A DNA stretch of 18,934 nt from Alectoria sarmentosa (taxonomy: Eukaryota; Ascomycota; Lecanoromycetes; Lecanorales; Parmeliaceae): NCBI GenBank assembly GCA_009733775.1, contig WOGZ01000494.1, positions 1 through 18,934 of the forward strand. Reading direction: 5' to 3'. Of the stretch, positions 1-9,792 are shown piece after piece. Every line of letters starts with the position of its first letter. The first letter of the stretch is position 1. The position numbers and the translations under genes were made by a program. The notes under the pieces were generated by a model. The model saw nothing but the letters and a program-made list of their open reading frames with translations. It was not told the origin of the DNA and searched no databases.

Positions 1-546
1 TACCAGCGCCATTAGGAATCGAACCTCAATACCATTAAATACCACCAGCAAACACGACCCTCACAACGACTTCTACCGAGCTCGTACTCTAAGTTTAGTG
101 TGAGCAGCTCGCATCGAGTTGCCTTGGGAATTACAGTGCCCTGGGATACAATCTCCTAAATCCGAGACTTCACACCAGTAAAACCATCAAGGATTAGAGG
201 AGGAAAATGATTCATGGTAGGATATGCTTTCGAATCTGCCAGAGCTTGGAGAATGGAAGTTATGTTGATCAAGTGGTTGAATAGTTTGTAATAAAATACG
301 CTCAAATTCTCTTTGAGTCAAATCTTAGGTCTAGAAGCCCTAGGACTTCTGACCGGACTTATCGGACATTGCAAATCCCAGGAGATTGCATTTCGGGTGA
401 AACCTTGTAAGGCTGAAGAATTTTTTATTGGATTCGATGCCGTCCTTCGACATGCTACTCTCATTCCTCCCCACAAAATATAGCCATCGACTACCTATAC
501 AAGATGCTAAGACAGCAGCTGTGACTACTAGTTGAGGTCTTGCGCG
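1..546. other. Upstream region of the first gene, no gene seen
   Basis: No convincing coding sequence. A 71-codon minus-strand frame (340-555) overlaps the start of the next gene head-on and has no family resemblance or splice signals, so I do not call it. The stretch presumably holds the promoter and 5' UTR of the gene starting at 547. No clear TATA box or regulatory motif could be assigned. Confidence 0.5.
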
Positions 547-1467
547 ATGCTCCACTCAAAGAGACTAGGTTCGACAAACGTACTGAATGCCTCGCGATTC
601 TTTTCGCAGAGACAAGCATCCAGAAATACGACACAGTATGATAAGCCCGTCTTCAGAAGGCATCTGGTGCAGCCAAAGCCGGAGAAGTTTGCTAGAAATC
701 AAAATAAAGCATTCAACCTCTTCTGGCTCACTCGCAGTAAAACATTGGAGAACATTAGGCTCGGCCGTTGGTCTCGGCGGCCTCTCATTGATTTTACCAA
801 GCCCACCAGTCCGGCGCCCCACCACGTTGTATCTGCAACCCAAAAGTGGCTCACGGCAATGGCAGCTAATGCCAATGTGGTCCCAAGAGATCTTACTCTG
901 GTCGAGTTTCCGGCTGGTGACATTGATCCCATCCCACGGCCTCCTGGACCGACGCCCAAGCGTACGGAAGAAGATAGGCGGAGGCTGGAAGCTGTTTTGA
1001 AAGTACGAATCTCTTCATTGACCAGGTTCGTCTCTCCCGAGATGATGGACAGTATCAGAGATTCGCCTTATTGTGCGCATGATGAGGATGTGATAATAAT
1101 GAGATGCCATAAGCGCCTAAAACGGAAGGCGAACGGGCAACAGTGTTTCAGGGATCTCAACCGTTTCGTCAGGAATGTCGCAAATGAGATTTTGTATAGA
1201 GAAAATAGTACTGCCGCAGATGAGATGGTGCACAAAAAGCCGTGGAAAATCGATGATTTTCAGTAAGGCAACAGTGCAATCAATTTTGGCTGAGCCATTG
1301 TACTAACACGGTATGACTTCAGGGCTGTGATCGTTTCCGAAGCTGAACGCAAGGCGATGGCTTGGAATTTGAAAAAGCCTTTCAGACGCCAGATTGAACA
1401 ACGGCAAATAAAGGTGAAGAGAACGGAGAGCCCAGATGATTTAGTGCCTCCCCAAAAATCAAAATAG
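547..1467 (+). CDS. Uncharacterised basic protein with mitochondrial-type N-terminus (paralogue 1)
   Basis: Two exons, 547-1262 and 1323-1467, encode 286 residues. The 60-nt intron has donor GTAAGG, a perfect TACTAAC branch site at 1301-1307 and acceptor TTCAG. It interrupts a codon in phase 2, and the frame continues cleanly to TAG. The open frame extends a few codons upstream, but 547 is its first ATG. The N-terminus lacks acidic residues, is rich in Arg and Ser, and has RFFSQR at residues 17-22, resembling an R-3 mitochondrial cleavage site. Residues 95-119 (VSATxxWL, then VVPRDLTL), 161-171 (FVSPEMMDSIR) and 243-251 (SEAERKAM) match the next gene. No family or catalytic motif is recognised. 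The high Lys/Arg content could fit nucleic-acid or ribosome binding, but that is inference. The two genes lie in the same direction about 500 bp apart, suggesting tandem duplication. Confidence 0.85.
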
Positions 1468-1963
1468 GACTGGAAATGACAGATGCCGAGCTTCCGTTGA
1501 GCATGTGTGGACTTTGACTATGCTACAACATGCCGCCGAGTTTGGCAGATTTGAATGCGCTTAGAACGGTCGCTAGGTATAGCCATTTGTGCGAGCCCAG
1601 CATATCCTCTATCTAGTGGAACGCGAATTTGCGTTGTGGATTACAGTGAACGGTAGATGAGAGAAAATGCTGCATGGGACAATTCATGTGGCAGCTGATT
1701 TCCTACTCGAGCGATCTGCATCATGCTATCACCGACGACACAACTCGCAGGTTGGGAGACCATTTCCCCGGGATTGCCCCACACCGAATCGAAAATGGAC
1801 CCCTGCATGATACACTTTCTGCAGCCAAAAAAGCCCCGCAGCAAGGGGGGCGTCGGCATGTTGTTGCCTGAAGACCCTCCATCATCGATATACGGACGAG
1901 CGACAAGTGTGGTCTGTATCTTTTACCTGGCTGTATTACCACCTCAACCGTGCTCACGCTACA
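1468..1963. other. Spacer between the tandem paralogues
   Basis: About 500 bp that should hold the 3' end of the first gene and the promoter of the second. Several 60-117 codon frames cross it on both strands, but they overlap one another, most start at non-ATG codons or run into the 1964 gene out of frame, and none resembles a known protein. I see no gene, RNA or repeat here. Confidence 0.5.
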
Positions 1964-2767
1964 ATGCTTCGTCCTACCGCTGCCGCATTGGGTGCCTTAT
2001 CTTCTCAGCACACCACCATTCCCAGCCTATTCTCCAGATCTTATTCAAAGCGTTCGAACTCAGCCCCGAACGCTGACCATGACGTCTCTGCGACCAAGCG
2101 ATGGCTCGCAGCTCAGGAGAATAAGCGGGAAATAATCCCTAGAAACTTCAGTGTGAAATACAGCCGTAGCTCTGGTTCCAAGAGACACAGGAGGTAAGTA
2201 AAAACTTCCTGCGGTGAACGCTATCAAAAGGCTCAAGATCGTAGCGCCCACACAAAAGCCACATTACAAATACCTCTCGACGCACTGTCAAAAGAAATTC
2301 CTCCAGACATGATCGAGGGTGTCAAAAATTTGAAGTCGTACGAGCGAAGCACAGACATCCTCGAGTTTTCTTCCGACCAAGGCGGGATGCAGAAAGAGAA
2401 TCGAGAAATCTGCTATCAAAAGCTTGATGGCTCGCTCAGACAAATCGCGGCTGATCATGTTGCGAGAGAGGCTGCAAAAGATAAAGTCACCCTCAATCGA
2501 AAGGAACTGTAAGTCTTCTTTTTGCACGTCTGTGCAGAAGCGAAATGCTAAGTTCCCCTAAATGTACTGACGGGATTTGCTATCAGGAAAGCGAACCTTT
2601 CCGACAGTGAATTGCGGCAAATGAGCCCTTCCAACCGCAAAGCCTACTTCCATCGAAGATTAAAAGATCACCAAAAAGCCAAGAGTGCAGCGAAACTCGA
2701 GGAGAAGCTACGAAAAAGACAAATACAGGATGAGCAATTGAAATTTCGGAACCTCTCTCGTCGCTGA
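1964..2767 (+). CDS. Uncharacterised basic protein with mitochondrial-type N-terminus (paralogue 2)
   Basis: Three exons, 1964-2193, 2245-2508 and 2587-2767, encode 224 residues. Intron 1 is 51 nt (GTAAGT ... GTAG). It is the only acceptor nearby that keeps the frame, though its branch site is weak. Intron 2 is 78 nt (GTAAGT ... TACTGAC at 2565-2571 ... ATCAG). Both introns are phase 2. The N-terminus (MLRPTAAALGALSS, then FSRSYSKRS at 23-31) looks like a mitochondrial presequence with an R-3 or R-2 type cleavage region. Residues 41-64 (VSATKRWL, IIPRNFSV), 95-104 (IPPDMIEGVK) and 169-177 (LSDSELRQM) align with the upstream gene in the same order, and the last intron falls at the matching place. 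The C-terminal 50 residues are rich in Lys, Arg and Gln and probably helical. Function unknown; a mitochondrial matrix protein is the best inference. Confidence 0.85.
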
Positions 2768-3610
2768 GTCCTGTTATCTTCATGACGCGGTTAGAACTAG
2801 ACGGGGATCTCGTACTTGTTCATGAAGGAATGCCGGCTTCGTGAATCCTGGAGATTGTTGGAGGAATATCGTTCTGGATACAAATTTCGTCAGTCGGCCT
2901 GCACGTCTATCTCCTACTGAAAAGACAGCTTGTTTCAGTTGTATCGATTTACAAAAATTGTTTCGTTCCTTTCCCATGCGCCGAGCTTTCCTTAAAAGAA
3001 CGAGGCATCACGATCATCGCCAATAAGATGCCGTGGTAGACTATATTGAGCCGCTCCAACGACTATGAGAAGCAGCAATCTGCATCTACGGAGGTGTAAC
3101 GAGCTCCTGGCGCTTGCTATTCTCCACCACCAGTTCCTGCGGCGGACCCACCCTCATTCCCATCCCTCATATTCACATACACCCCCTTCTCTATCCCACC
3201 CTCCCTTCTCTATCCCAGCGACCCTATTTGCCACTCCATCGGCCGCTGTATCACCTTGAGCTTCCTGCAACAACTCACATCATGACGCCATGAAATCCTC
3301 CACTCCCTATCGATCCACCAAGCACCCTGATCGCCCCCCTAATCGCCTCTACTCTTCTTTGCCCTCCACACCCATGCATCCACCTTACGAAACGGCACCT
3401 CCAACCCGACCCTTATAAAACAATGAACTCTGATCGATGCAATGCCCAGATACCGACTCGTACCAGCATAGAAGCACCGAACCCACGACTCTGGCAGACA
3501 GCAACATCAGTCTTCAATCAGCGAGCCCAGCCAGCCTTCTTTCATAGCCATGACGGTGGCATCTGTGCTCCTGGCTGATATAGCATAGGTCAGGATTGCC
3601 GCCGGTCAGG

Positions 3611-3626
3611 CAGTCAGTCAGTCAGA
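3611..3626. repeat. (CAGT)n short tandem repeat
   Basis: Nearly four copies of the tetranucleotide CAGT in a row inside non-coding DNA. Likely slippage-prone; no function inferred. Confidence 0.85.
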
Positions 3627-3838
3627 CAAAACCAGGTTGTCCTGAACCATTTTTCCCCGGCTCGTTTGTGCGAGTAGCTTGCCACTTTCTTTCACCAGAG
3701 AGTCGATCTTGGTGCTTTTCACAGCCCGGAAATATATGATGGGAATATCGCACAGCATGTGGTCGAATTGTGTTGAAGGATTTCTATCATAGATCCCTTC
3801 GTCGCTCCGGCACTGTGTGTATAGAAAACGTCGGCACA

Positions 3839-3856
3839 TTCTTCTTCTTCTTCTTC
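3839..3856. repeat. (TTC)6 microsatellite
   Basis: Six TTC copies, giving a pyrimidine run on the + strand. It forms a poly-Phe stretch in one open frame, which argues against that frame being a gene. Confidence 0.9.
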
Positions 3857-4230
3857 ATACATGCTATTCTGCTATACCATACCGTACCACTTCCTTCCAA
3901 AACCCCTGTCCAGACACTGACTCTGAATGAATATCCCAATCTATCTATTAAATTTCCCGCCCTCGAACCCAACTATCCAGACTCGCCATCCATTCAGACT
4001 CGCCATCCCATCCCATCTCATCCCCATCACATCGCACCTTGCCGCCTGTTGAGATACGAGCTGCGCACTGTACTAGTACGGCGCGGTAGCTATATCGTAG
4101 CGGGATCATCTTACCCCAGCGCGTGGTGTGTTGTAAGTCCGGGATAGCTGTCTTTTCACAAGTAAGTGCTGCAGACTTCCTTCCTTTTATAGCAGCGCAC
4201 GCCCACACTCATTCCATTCCATTATCCATT

Positions 4231-4288
4231 AAACAAACGAACGAACGAACGAATTCACGAACGAACAAACAAACGAACCAACGAACGC
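4231..4288. repeat. Imperfect (AACG)n/(AAAC)n tetranucleotide array
   Basis: About fourteen tetranucleotide units, mostly AACG with AAAC and AACC variants, interrupted once by an ATTC block near 4252. A typical non-coding fungal microsatellite. Confidence 0.9.
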
Positions 4289-4445
4289 ATCGCCTTCCTC
4301 AGCGAAAATAGCGCCCGAAAAAAAGACCGGTCCACTCGTACTAGCTGAGAAATGAAAATGTACGCAAAGGGTGTTGAAGGCGACTCTTGTTTTGAATGCA
4401 GAGTAGAGGTTTTGGGTGAGTGCTAGAAATAGCTAGTATGAGGTT

Positions 4446-4625
4446 TTGGGAATTGGGAATTGGGAATGGAATGGGATGGGTTGGAATGGTATAGATGGAG
4501 GGAGGGAGGGGAGGGGAGGGGAGGGAGGGTAGGGGAGGAGGGAGGAGGAGGGAGGGAGGAATGGATGGATGGAATGGATGAATGGACAAGGCAGGGATGG
4601 AGGGGAGGGGAGGGCCGGGGAGGGG
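4446..4625. repeat. G-rich purine tract with (GGGA)n and (GGGGA)n
   Basis: The left part (4446-4482) repeats TTGGGAA-type units. The core (4496-4560) is almost pure purine, built from GGGA, GGGGA and GGA units; then come several ATGG units and a second GGGGA run (4600-4625). Many runs of three or four G separated by one or two bases meet the usual G-quadruplex pattern on the + strand, and the purine/pyrimidine asymmetry could also allow triplex DNA. Whether it acts as a promoter element or is only slippage product cannot be told from sequence. Confidence 0.85.
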
Positions 4626-4924
4626 CGATGGCGTTGGGTGTGATGGCGCATGCGCGGGCGTTTTGGAATTGGAGGAGTGCGTGGAGTAAGCGGTGGAGTT
4701 GTTGGGGGTCTCGACCTCACGACCTTGGAACTAGTCCTATTATTAAGATGCTCGTTTATAAATAAGGTCGATGCGATCTGTTAATCTAACGTTTCGTTTC
4801 GGTGTCAATGGAGATTTAAGCAAGAGTCCAGCAAGGGAGGGAATGGCATAGGTACTCTACTAGAACAAAGCGTGCAGCCTTTATTGTGCGGATGGCTATT
4901 TATTTTCGGCTGTGTTCGCATTGC

Positions 4925-4944
4925 AGGTAGGTAGGTAGGTAGGT
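4925..4944. repeat. (AGGT)5 microsatellite
   Basis: Five perfect AGGT copies. A related short AGGT run recurs near 5184-5198. Confidence 0.95.
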
Positions 4945-4984
4945 TCAATCGCCATTCAAGAGGTGTGGGTGTACTGTGGTGTGT

Positions 4985-4998
4985 GGGGGGGGGGGGGG
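4985..4998. repeat. G14 homopolymer
   Basis: Fourteen consecutive G residues after a GTGTG stretch. The exact length is a likely sequencing or assembly error site. Confidence 0.9.
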
Positions 4999-5044
4999 CT
5001 TAAGGTGGTCAGATGCGAAGTCGATCTCTACGAATTCCGCTCGA

Positions 5045-5090
5045 AGATAGATAGAAAGTCGTGCCGCTGGAAGCGATAGATAGATAGATC
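5045..5090. repeat. Two short GATA arrays
   Basis: AGATAGATAGA at the left and (GATA)4 at 5075-5090, separated by about 18 bp of unique sequence. GATA sites can bind fungal GATA factors, but as a microsatellite this is not strong evidence for regulation. Confidence 0.85.
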
Positions 5091-5429
5091 GTCCTCAACT
5101 GCCTGTGGACAACTGACCGCAGACACGACGGGAGAGCCAAATTTGCTTCGCCTCGGCGTTTCATTTTCCTCTCAATCGATAAGTGGTAGGTAGGTGGTAC
5201 GAGCGGATCGCGATGTTCACACTTGCACAGATCATCTGCCACAGCATACGACATACCCACTTTTACTCGACCCGATTCCCTCACCATCTTCTCGGAAACA
5301 ATACCACTATGCTGTGGCCCTGCCGTGGCTCATGTTGCTTGGTTTTCGCTCGTCAGTTCTTATCGAGACGCGCGGACGTTTCGAGCGAGAGGCTTCCGCA
5401 CGCAGGGGATGGATGGAGGGCAATTTGAA

Positions 5430-5819
5430 TCAGTCGGTCATGCATGAATAATAGCGGCGATTGGTAGAGTCAGGATTGGGTGAATGGGATTGATTGAGTG
5501 AGAGCCTGCTCGAAGATTTGGATTGGATCGGTGTGGGGCGAGATGCAGATTCAAGAGTCAGAAAGTATGGGATTGGCCATTGGGGGAGAGTGGTGTACCA
5601 GGGCGCTTTCTGCGTGGCGTGTTGGTCAAGGGGAGTTCGAGCAGGTTGTGGGGTGGCCATGGCTGCTGCTGTCGTTTGATTAGGCTGCAATTTTTCACGT
5701 TTTTGCAGCGTCGCAGCGGATGAAGTTGGGAGTTCTGAGATGGTTTTGGCTTTTGGAGGGTCGTTTGAACGTCTTGGATTGCTGGGTGGGAAACTAAAGT
5801 CTGCTCTCACGTCATCCAT
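5430..5819 (-). CDS. Doubtful Pro/Ser/Thr-rich ORF downstream of the secreted-protein gene
   Basis: One uninterrupted frame from an ATG at 5819 gives 129 residues; the frame is open further upstream only without an ATG. The product is rich in Pro, Ser, Thr and Gln, with no recognisable domain, signal peptide or membrane segment and no splice sites. It lies on the same strand as the five-exon gene ending at 5968 and could be part of that transcript's 3' UTR. Its composition follows the local strand bias (G-rich + strand), which makes open Pro-rich frames common by chance. I give it low weight. Confidence 0.25.
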   Translation of the reverse strand: MDDVRADFSFPPSNPRRSNDPPKAKTISELPTSSAATLQKREKLQPNQTTAAAMATPQPARTPLDQHATQKAPWYTTLPQWPIPYFLTLESASRPTPIQSKSSSRLSLNQSHSPNPDSTNRRYYSCMTD

Positions 5820-5967
5820 TGGTTGTGAAATCTGCGGGGACGTGGGCCTTGTAGGGGGTAAAGTTGAGTACGCTTTGTTTGTTTCTGGGATCACTCTCCA
5901 TTATCGTTTCGGATGATTCTTCTAAGAACCAACTGCATGAGGTACTTGGACGCTCCGTTCTGTTTGA

Positions 5968-7177
5968 CTACCGAGTCTGGCCCCAACCTACCGACACATC
6001 TATTCCACCTGTGGGAGAAGTCAGCTTGGTAATAGGCGCGCTAGAAAGAGCGAGAAACAGATGTCTACCTGGCGTGCTCAAGAGTCCTGGAATCAGTGCG
6101 GAACCCGTACGGCCAAGTCTTAGACACATGCCAATGACGGCTACCGTCGCCATCCAAATATCATCCCAAGCGCTCCATGTCGAGACTGTATTCGACAGCC
6201 AGATGGAGACGGCACATTCACGATTATCTGCATGAAACGCATCAGCAGCGTATGTAGAGCGACGAGAGGACGCCATATATTCCCATTGGCAAACCCTTAC
6301 CGTCTCGGATTGTGATTGGAAGAGCCACAGCTTCTGGGTGGATGGGGGGTAGCCTTTCACGGAGTACGAAATTGGTAGGCTTGTTAGTCGTTGGCATTTT
6401 ATTCGACTGCTGGATGCATACATCCGGCCAGGGAGCTCTCGCGGGTGCGTCGCAATGTACGTTAGGCTCATAGGTAGTCACCGAGATCAAGAGACGGCCT
6501 CCACTACCTGTAGAAAATTAGCAAACCTGACTATCAAACGTTGAAGCCGTTTTATGACTTTAGCACAGACCTAAACCTCTCAAAATCCCTCCTTGGTGTC
6601 TGGCAGGTTGCACGCATTCATTGATAAGGGTGGTGGCTGCTAATCGCACACGGTAAGGGATCTCAATTACGGGTCCGCCTCCCGATGGCGCCGTGGATGG
6701 CAAAATATCAAGGTCAATGGCGCAAAGGCCATCCACTATGTTCTCTCCTCGATTAGAAAATGCTTACGTGATCGCATCGCCCAGAAGGTGCTGGAATGAT
6801 TAGTACTCACTGCTTATGAATCTGTCCGGCATTACAAACGCCGCTTGCCGGTTCCGATACCAATATCTTACGGGATTCGGGTCTGTGGACATGAACCACA
6901 CGGCATTTCGACAGCTCTCCAACTTGGGGTTGCCGTACACTGCTTCGTTGCACTCGATCGACGGCGCGCCTAGGGCGCTATTCTGCAGTTCCCTGATAGG
7001 CGCTGCAGATGTCTGGATGTCTGTGGTGTTCAAGGATGAACTGTTGATGGGCAAGAGAAGCAATGGATACCCGCTCGAGTTGGAAGGTGCGAGTGTCAAG
7101 CCTGGCGATGGATTGGGGACCAGAGATGAGCCTAAGATGATGAAGGATAGGCATGCGACCGACGATCTCAGCAGCAT
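5968..7177 (-). CDS. Secreted protein with two tandem four-cysteine modules
   Basis: Five exons on the minus strand: 7177-6811, 6747-6571, 6507-6301, 6227-6069 and 6008-5968, giving 316 residues. All four introns (63, 63, 73, 60 nt) are phase 1. Donors are GTGAGT, GTCTGT, GTAAGG and GTAGAC; acceptors 2-4 have CTAAT or CTGAY branch sites (the first acceptor could shift by 3 nt). Residues 1 to about 22 form a hydrophobic signal peptide (MLLRSSVACLSFIILGSS). A Ser/Pro-rich linker with N-glycosylation sequons follows. Module 1 has Cys76, 89, 131 and 167; module 2 has Cys200, 212, 255 and 285. Gaps are 12/41/35 and 11/42/29 residues. Each module carries an x-G/R-x-C-A-I/V core (DGLCAID, NRECAVS) and ends in a Gly-rich strand (GGRLLISV, GGIDVSV). 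I recognise the layout as typical of an uncharacterised class of secreted ascomycete proteins; no enzyme motif is seen. A wall, extracellular or effector role is possible. Confidence 0.85.
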
Positions 7178-8731
7178 AGTATCGGTTCCTCCAAGAACGG
7201 GCCAAGGCTCTGGGATCTCTCGAGTTTCGTAGAGTGGCCAAGAAGGCAGAATCTAGGAAATATCAAAGAAAAAGAAGGTCATGCGACTCCTCTGCCCTAA
7301 TCGCGTCGAATTTTGTCAGGCTTCGAAGCCAGGATATTCCAGGCTATCGCGAAGGGGAACTTCATCCGATTAACGCTGATGCGCTGATGCGGGTATATAC
7401 TCGGATGCGGATATCAATAAGATCACTGATCTTAGATCAGTGACCACGACGATGCTTATTGCGGTCTTCCGACACAGAAGCCACGCTCTTAGATTCTTAA
7501 TGCTTAGTTTGGTCGTCTGAAGTGGACTTCTGGCCATGATTTGTTGCTTCATATGACCACAAATTCTCAAAGCCCCTGTATCTTCAAAAATCCTCAGTCA
7601 TCTTGTCTGGTTCGAGCTGCTATGCTAGCTTTCGTCGTCTTGCTATCGCTAATGGGCTCTCAAGTTTATGATTCAAAGCGGGTTGCTTGCTTGTTCGTGT
7701 AAAGGCATCGAACGTAAAAGCTTCGAGAGAGATGAGACTTAGCGGCCCGGTGGATCATCCTACCAAACACGCGTTCTCGGAGTTTTACACAACTCTCTTC
7801 TCCACACATACCAGCCAGAGTGCTGAAATCTTACTACCAAGCATCTCACTTATTCTGGAAGTGCTCGTTCTCCAACTCCGCGAATCTCAATCATTTCTGA
7901 GTAGCGTCAAGTCTGACAACAATGTCTTTTGCTAGCTCGTTGATAAGTAAATCTCCTGGACAGTTGAGAAGACACGATTGGAACCCGATTCGCTTCCTTT
8001 TTTCGAATAAGTCTTCTGTTTTCGCCTATTCCCAACAGGACTTTGCCTAGTCGAGAAATTCCTCACTTACTAAGAGTTCACGTAAGACGCACGCTATCGT
8101 TTTAAGCAAAGCGCCTTCACGTCGTACGTATACTCTCTATCTCATCCTGTGATGACACTATTCATCACTCAAGCGAACTAAGCAAAGATCTCTTCGCCTG
8201 ATTGTTCAGAGATTTGGTAGTCACCTGTATACTATAGTAAGCGCTTAACTTACGCTGCACAATGGGAAGCTGTAAGAAGGTCGGAGAACGAATGCATTTG
8301 GGTAAACATATGAGAAGGATATACACGGTCAAACGGGTTGGGTGCTGTTCCTCTTAAACGATGTATGTGATAAATGAGGTCTTCCTGCGGGATGATAAAA
8401 GCTCGTTCTGGGGATACCTCGTCGAGCGGTAAAACATCATTGTGGATGATACAGTCAAAAACTATACACTATGTCGAGACTATGAGTTTATGGGAATGAG
8501 CGTATGAGAAGAAGAATACGAGCTCGCGGACTCTAGTGGTGCAGACTGTTTATGCGCGAACGTGAATTGTGGCCGCCGTTGCCAAGGCTTGCAAATTTGG
8601 TACCAAATAGCACTGGCAGTCAATAGTCAATATCTTTCCTCTCCCAACATGTGGCTCAAACATATACAGCGATTGCAACGGTTCTGCAAATGCTGACACG
8701 CTTATAGAGTTGGTGATAGCTCTTTATTCGT
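7178..8731. other. Intergenic region upstream of the secreted-protein gene
   Basis: About 1.5 kb. The right-hand flank of the minus-strand gene should hold its promoter. Frames of 66-82 codons exist (7234-7443 +, 7370-7570 -, 7687-7935 +), but they lack good starts, family resemblance or splice signals. No tRNA, tandem array or clear core promoter was found apart from the inverted repeat listed separately. Confidence 0.5.
7423..7443. repeat. Perfect 10-bp inverted repeat, 1-nt centre
   Basis: TCACTGATCT, one T, then AGATCAGTGA. It is about 250 bp upstream of the secreted-protein start codon. It could be a dimeric regulator site or a small cruciform. One such palindrome in a window this size may also be chance. 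Confidence 0.7.
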
Positions 8732-9091
8732 ATGAGGGCAAGGACGCGCAAGCAGTCAAACCCCAATGAGCAGCGTCTGCGTGTAGCCTTTGCTCTTCTT
8801 CTCCGCTACCGCCAACCCACAATCTACCCAAAACCCGCATTCAAAACGCGAAGCAAGCAAGAGATGGATATAATGGACTGGGCCATTAGAGTAGACACTG
8901 TCGTGCAATCGCGGAACGAGGAAGAGACGAAGACTACGCACCTTCAGCACAGCAGGAGGTCCAACCATCTACATCGGTTCATCGTGGACGTTTGAAAAGG
9001 CCAGTATGAGGGTGTGAACTACACGAGAAAAGGATTGGCGGGCCGCAATTACAGGGCTAAGATTCAGCTACATGATGGCCGATGACTTGCA

Positions 9092-9547
9092 ATGAGCAAC
9101 ACGGTGGCATTGGTTCTGTCTATACCATTCGCTCTCAAAAGACCCAACAAAACCCAACCTTTCCCTGCTTCAACAATATCGCCTAGACATCAGCGTACCT
9201 TAACGCCTCCCAAGAAGCCCTACCTGGTATGCTCAGAGTGTCCCTCTACGATTGCAAGTCCCCGAGTTGCCCCTTTCAACACAACATTCGCCCACCTAAT
9301 AACCAATCGTAGCAATCCCGCTCAGGTCCTTGCAAACACTACTCTCGTTCCGAGAGAGGTCCTATTATAAATATTTTCATGGATCTGGCAAGATAGAGTG
9401 TAGTCTGATCTTCGTGCAATTGATGTCCTTGCTATCATCGTCATTGGGGTAACCATTGTCATCATTGGCATTGTCTCTAGTATCCCGCCCCTACATTCTG
9501 TCCGCAACTCGTCACCCCCAGCGACTACAAGGACAGTCCCTGAGTAA
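9092..9547 (+). CDS. Possible single-pass membrane protein (uncertain two-exon model)
   Basis: An ATG frame (9092-9370) and a downstream frame share the same reading frame and are separated by stops at 9368 and 9401. Removing 9359-9403 (45 nt, starting GTCCTA and ending GTGTAG) joins them in phase 0 to give 136 residues with stop at 9545. The second part has a strong membrane segment, LAIIVIGVTIVIIGIV, after a short polar stretch. The first part has several N-glycosylation sequons (NTT, NRS, NTT). The donor is not a consensus fungal one, and no family is recognised. It could equally be a chance frame or a decayed gene. Confidence 0.2.
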
Positions 9548-9582
9548 ATCCTTCCACGTCCACCTCTGCTTGCACTGAGTCT

Positions 9583-9597
9583 TCTCTCTCTCTCTTT
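9583..9597. repeat. (CT)n dinucleotide run
   Basis: A TCTCTCTCTCTC run in a pyrimidine-rich stretch about 200 bp upstream of the possible gene at 9793. C/T runs are frequent in fungal promoters; no stronger claim is made. Confidence 0.7.
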
Positions 9598-9792
9598 GCT
9601 ACTTGAATACATAGGACCTGGCTAAGGCTTATTCGTACTGCTCTTGTACCATCACAGTGAAATCGTGGAATACTTAGATGATTCTCGCTTTCCACTTCTT
9701 TGACTTTGATTGTTTGGGTCAATCACGAAGCAACCGTTTCGTCGTCAATATACTTCAATCCACCTTTTTCGTCTTCCATCGTCTCTTTGTGT

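Larger units (their letters stand above)
2768..5429. other. Gene-poor, microsatellite-rich intergenic region
   Basis: About 2.7 kb without a supportable gene. It alternates between C/T-rich + strand DNA (about 3140-3260 and 3840-4060) and G-rich + strand DNA (about 4440-4640). The longer open frames here are low-complexity Pro/Ser/His or Gly/Glu translations of these tracts. A 73-codon minus-strand frame with an ATG (3839-3618) is the only one of more normal composition; it resembles nothing known and I do not call it. A 15-bp unit (CAGACTCGCCATCC) is repeated at 3978 and 3995, and CCCTTCTCTATCCCA occurs twice around 3183-3217. Long C/T tracts are common in fungal promoters, so parts may be regulatory. 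Confidence 0.6.

Noticed and set aside
1..40. Possible tRNA T-arm on the minus strand (GGTTCGATTCC-like) at the left edge
   Set aside because: The stem around the loop has a mismatch, and no anticodon or D arm could be found in the following 60 bases.
3414..3578. TATAAAA followed by a 51-codon ATG frame at 3423
   Set aside because: The TATA-like element lies directly against the ATG, leaving no room for a transcription start, and the peptide resembles nothing.
3770..4147. 125-codon + strand frame
   Set aside because: It starts at a non-ATG codon, contains a poly-Phe run from the TTC microsatellite and is otherwise low complexity.
4341..4765. Pro/Ser/His-rich frames on the minus strand and Gly/Glu-rich frames on the + strand
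   Set aside because: They are translations of the G-rich purine tract.
4700..4770. Minus-strand B-box-like sequence (GGTCGTGAGGTCGAGACC)
   Set aside because: T-arm pairing fails and no A box or cloverleaf is present; at most a degenerate tRNA-derived scrap.
8732..8995. 87-codon + strand ATG frame
   Set aside because: Polar composition without a domain, splice signals or family resemblance, and the opposite strand is equally open; not enough to call a gene.
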